Source: Rhodopseudomonas palustris (lineage in GTDB: Bacteria; Pseudomonadota; Alphaproteobacteria; Rhizobiales; Xanthobacteraceae). Taken from it: DNA of 64,000 nt. The DNA lies in assembly GCF_003591005.1 (NCBI RefSeq), contig NZ_QYYD01000026.1, positions 18,375-82,374 on the forward strand, written 5' to 3'. A program made the position numbers and the translations under genes. Below are positions 61,593 to 64,000 of this stretch, one piece after another (the first letter of the stretch is position 1; every line of letters begins with the position of its first letter). The notes beneath the pieces were generated by a model. That model saw nothing but the letters and a program-made list of their open reading frames with translations. It had not been told where the DNA came from and made no database searches.

Positions 61593-63797
61593 ATGCCCCG
61601 CGACACCGACAAAAACAACGCTTCAGCGCGCGGCCGTCGCGATCGGCCCGGCGGCGGCAAGGCTGCGGGCGGCGGCAGGAGTTTAGGCGACAAGGGTGGG
61701 TTCGGCGCGAAGGGCGCCGGCGGCAAAGGCAGGTCGGGCGCCGCACGCGGGCCGGAGAAGAAATTTGCCAAGCGGGCCGAAGGCGGCGGCGAGGCACGCG
61801 GCGATCGGCCCTACGCCAAGAAATCCTTCGGCGGTGAGACCAAGCGCTCGTTCGGCCCGCGCGAAGGCGGTGAGAAACGCAGCTATACGCCGCGTCCGCC
61901 GCGCGACGATCGCGGCGGCGACCGTCCGTTCAAACGCGACGATCGCGCGCCGCGCCGCGATGGCGCCGCGCCGCGTCCGCGGTTTGGTCGCGATGAGCGT
62001 CCCGCCCGCGGCGGCGATCGGCCTGAGCGCGGGCCGCGCAAGGAGTTCGGCGACAAGCGCAGCTTCGGCCCGCGCGAGGGCGGCGAAAAGCGGGCCTACA
62101 CGCCGCGTCCGCCGCGCGACGATCGTGGTGGTGATCGCCCGTTCAAGCGCGACGACCGCGCGCCTCGCCGCGACCGCGACGATGCCCGCCCGGCCGGCCG
62201 CTTCGCCGACAAGAAATTCGGCGACAAACCGTTCGGCGATCGCAAGCCGCGCGAGGGCGGCGACAAGCGGCCGTATCAGCGCCGCGAAGACGGCGACAAG
62301 CGCCCGTACGCGCCGCGAGACGGTGGCGACAAGAAGTTCAGCCGCGGCGCGCCGGATCGCGGACCGCGCAAGAGCTTTGGCGATCGCGCGCAGCGCGGCG
62401 CCGATCGCGGCGACGACAAACCCTGGCAGAAGCGCGACAGCGCGCCGGCGACGCGCGGCGACCGGGCCGAACGCGGCCGCTTCGACAAGCCGCGGTCCGA
62501 TCGGCCGCGCGAAGACCGCGGCGGCGAGCGGCCGCGGTTCGGGCGCGACGAGCGGCCGAATTTCGAACGCCGCGAGCGCGGCGGCGACTGGCACGAGCAT
62601 CCGCGCAGCGAGAGCCGTTCGTCCGATCGCCCGCGCAGCGAAGGCCGCGGTTTCGAGCGGCCGCGCCGCGACAATGAAGACGACAGCAAGGTGTTCGCCA
62701 AGCGGCCGGCGTTCGGCGGCCGCGGCGCCTATCGCGAGCGGCCCGCCGGCGAGCGCGGCAAGTTCGACAAGAAGCCCGGTCGCGCCAAGCCCGACCGCCG
62801 CGACGCCAAGGCGTCGGCCAAGCCGGGCGATCGCATCGCCAAGGTCGTGGCCCGCGCCGGCATGTGCTCGCGCCGCGACGCCGAAGCGTGGATCACCGAG
62901 GGCCGCGTCACCGTCAACGGCAAGGTGATCGATTCACCGGCGCTCGACGTGCTGCCGTCCGACGTCATCACCATCGACGGCAAGCCGTTGCCGGAGCGCG
63001 AACGGACGCGGCTGTTCCTGTATCACAAGCCGCGCGGGCTGATGACCACGCATGCCGATCCGGAAGGCCGGCCGACGGTGTTCGATCATCTGCCGGAAGA
63101 CCTGCCGCGGCTGATCTCGATCGGCCGGCTCGACTTCAACACCGAGGGCTTGCTGCTGCTCACCAATGACGGCGGGCTGGCGCGTGCGCTGGAATTGCCG
63201 GAGACCGGCTGGCTGCGCCGCTACCGCGTCCGCGCCCATGGCGAAGTCACCCAGGCGCAGCTCGACGAGCTCAAAAACGGCATCGAGGTCGACGGCGTCA
63301 AATATGGTGAGATCGACGCCCGGCTGGAGCGCGACCAGGGCGCCAATGTCTGGCTGGTGTTCGCGATCCGCGAAGGCAAGAACCGCGAAGTGCGCAACGT
63401 GCTGGCGCATCTCGGCCTCGAGGTGAACCGGCTGATCCGCGTGTCCTACGGGCCGTTCCAGCTGCTCGAACTCGGCGAGGGCGAAGTTGAGGAAGTGAAG
63501 ACGCGGGTGCTGCGCGAACAGCTCGGCGAGAAAATCATCGAGCTCGCCGGCTGTGACTTCGTCGGCCCGTCGCCGAGCGAGATCAAGCCGAAGCGGCCGG
63601 CGCGCGCCGTCGCCGCAGGCGAAGAGGTCGCGGCGCCGCCGAAGAAGAAGCCGCCGACCAAGCGCGGCGCCGTTGAGGACCGCAAGGGCCGCAAGGTCAA
63701 GGTCGAGCGCACCGGCAGCGGCGAGCCCCGCGACCCCTCGCGCGGCCCCGCTCGCCGCTACCACGGCAAGCGCGATTTGGCGCCGCGCGAGGAGTAG
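61593..63797 (+). CDS. RsuA/RluB-family pseudouridine synthase with long Arg/Gly-rich N-terminus
   Basis: From the ATG at 61593 the protein is 734 residues, far longer than the usual 240-320. Residues 1 to about 405 are low complexity and rich in Arg, Gly, Asp, Lys and Phe (RDDRGGDRPFKRDDRAPRRD, FGDKRSFGPREGGEKR). One ~71-residue block occurs twice. The catalytic part starts near 411 with an S4 domain (GDRIAKVVARAGMCSRRDAEAWITEGRVTVNG) and has the GRLD motif with catalytic Asp514 (SIGRLDFNTEGLLLLTNDGG). A Lys/Pro-rich tail follows. It modifies uridine in 23S (RluB-type) or 16S rRNA; the N-terminus probably binds RNA. Confidence 0.9.
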   Translation: MPRDTDKNNASARGRRDRPGGGKAAGGGRSLGDKGGFGAKGAGGKGRSGAARGPEKKFAKRAEGGGEARGDRPYAKKSFGGETKRSFGPREGGEKRSYTPRPPRDDRGGDRPFKRDDRAPRRDGAAPRPRFGRDERPARGGDRPERGPRKEFGDKRSFGPREGGEKRAYTPRPPRDDRGGDRPFKRDDRAPRRDRDDARPAGRFADKKFGDKPFGDRKPREGGDKRPYQRREDGDKRPYAPRDGGDKKFSRGAPDRGPRKSFGDRAQRGADRGDDKPWQKRDSAPATRGDRAERGRFDKPRSDRPREDRGGERPRFGRDERPNFERRERGGDWHEHPRSESRSSDRPRSEGRGFERPRRDNEDDSKVFAKRPAFGGRGAYRERPAGERGKFDKKPGRAKPDRRDAKASAKPGDRIAKVVARAGMCSRRDAEAWITEGRVTVNGKVIDSPALDVLPSDVITIDGKPLPERERTRLFLYHKPRGLMTTHADPEGRPTVFDHLPEDLPRLISIGRLDFNTEGLLLLTNDGGLARALELPETGWLRRYRVRAHGEVTQAQLDELKNGIEVDGVKYGEIDARLERDQGANVWLVFAIREGKNREVRNVLAHLGLEVNRLIRVSYGPFQLLELGEGEVEEVKTRVLREQLGEKIIELAGCDFVGPSPSEIKPKRPARAVAAGEEVAAPPKKKPPTKRGAVEDRKGRKVKVERTGSGEPRDPSRGPARRYHGKRDLAPREE

Positions 63798-63899
63798 TTC
63801 GGTTCATGCTGATAGCAGGCACGGCGCTGGCGCTCCCTCCCCCCTTGCGGGGGAGGGTCGGGGTGGGGGGTAGCCACAAGGCAAGGCTCCCGTTGTGGA
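63798..63899. repeat. CCCTCCCCC-type palindromic repeat near contig end
   Basis: CTCCCTCCCCCCTTGC is followed by GCGGGGGAGGGTCGGGGTGG, a G/C-rich relative of the CTCTCCCGC family, about 30 bases after the pseudouridine synthase stop. Confidence 0.5.

Positions 63900-64000
<101 letters not shown>

Noticed and set aside
61683..62600. 305-codon Ala/Arg-rich minus-strand frame
   Set aside because: It is the complement of the Arg/Gly-rich arm of the pseudouridine synthase and has no family features.

Overview
The window looks like a contig from a high-GC alphaproteobacterium of the Bradyrhizobium/Rhodopseudomonas group, most likely a Rhodopseudomonas palustris-like strain. Supporting signs are many Liv-type binding proteins and acyl-CoA/aromatic catabolism genes, an aerobic-type CobC aminotransferase, an FNR/FixK-type box, and palindromic intergenic repeats typical of that group. 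This placement is inference from gene content; no search was run. The last ~100 bases are nearly pure C then G and look like a contig-end artefact.

Layout. 1-500: tail of an unrecognised Pro-rich protein and an elongator tRNA-Met with a terminator. 883-6673: a minus-strand catabolic operon (PDC-lactonase-like amidohydrolase, class III CoA-transferase, Old Yellow Enzyme-type reductase, Liv-type binding protein) with a divergent IclR regulator. 7262-25787: an accessory locus of ten genes, an unknown protein, a small RTX protein, three large glycosyltransferase proteins, a methyltransferase/coiled-coil/double-glycosyltransferase fusion, a second methyltransferase, a type I secretion ABC transporter, its HlyD adaptor and a Sel1-repeat protein. 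I read it as one system that makes, probably glycosylates and exports an RTX surface protein. It is the most interesting part of the window.

26103-37122: an acyl-CoA dehydrogenase facing a Liv-type binding protein plus AMP-ligase; a cobalamin aminotransferase (CobC/CobD) with a tiny membrane protein; a perfect FNR-type box and a Crp/Fnr regulator followed by DUF2892 and AhpD-like genes; then a divergent FAD monooxygenase / TctC-type binding protein pair. 37610-43259: housekeeping and core-metabolic genes (RibB, glutaryl-CoA dehydrogenase, MBL hydrolase, DUF1499, ICMT-like methyltransferase) separated by repeat-rich gaps.

43608-54752: two catabolic blocks. The first has a MarR regulator, a signal-less AmiC-like binding protein and an isochorismatase-type hydrolase. 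The second has a MarR regulator followed by a flavin reductase, an HpaB-type hydroxylase, a cupin, a complete LivHMGF/binding-protein importer and a DUF2848 protein. That arrangement suggests uptake and hydroxylation of an unidentified (probably aromatic) substrate.

54992-63797: AlkK-like acyl-CoA ligase, extensin-like protein, L,D-transpeptidase lipoprotein, CorA-type transporter, a BrnT/BrnA toxin-antitoxin pair whose toxin is frameshifted, TadA, and a pseudouridine synthase with a very long Arg/Gly-rich N-terminus. Intergenic gaps carry at least three families of palindromic repeats, including GTAG-bounded paired hairpins resembling REP/BIME elements.
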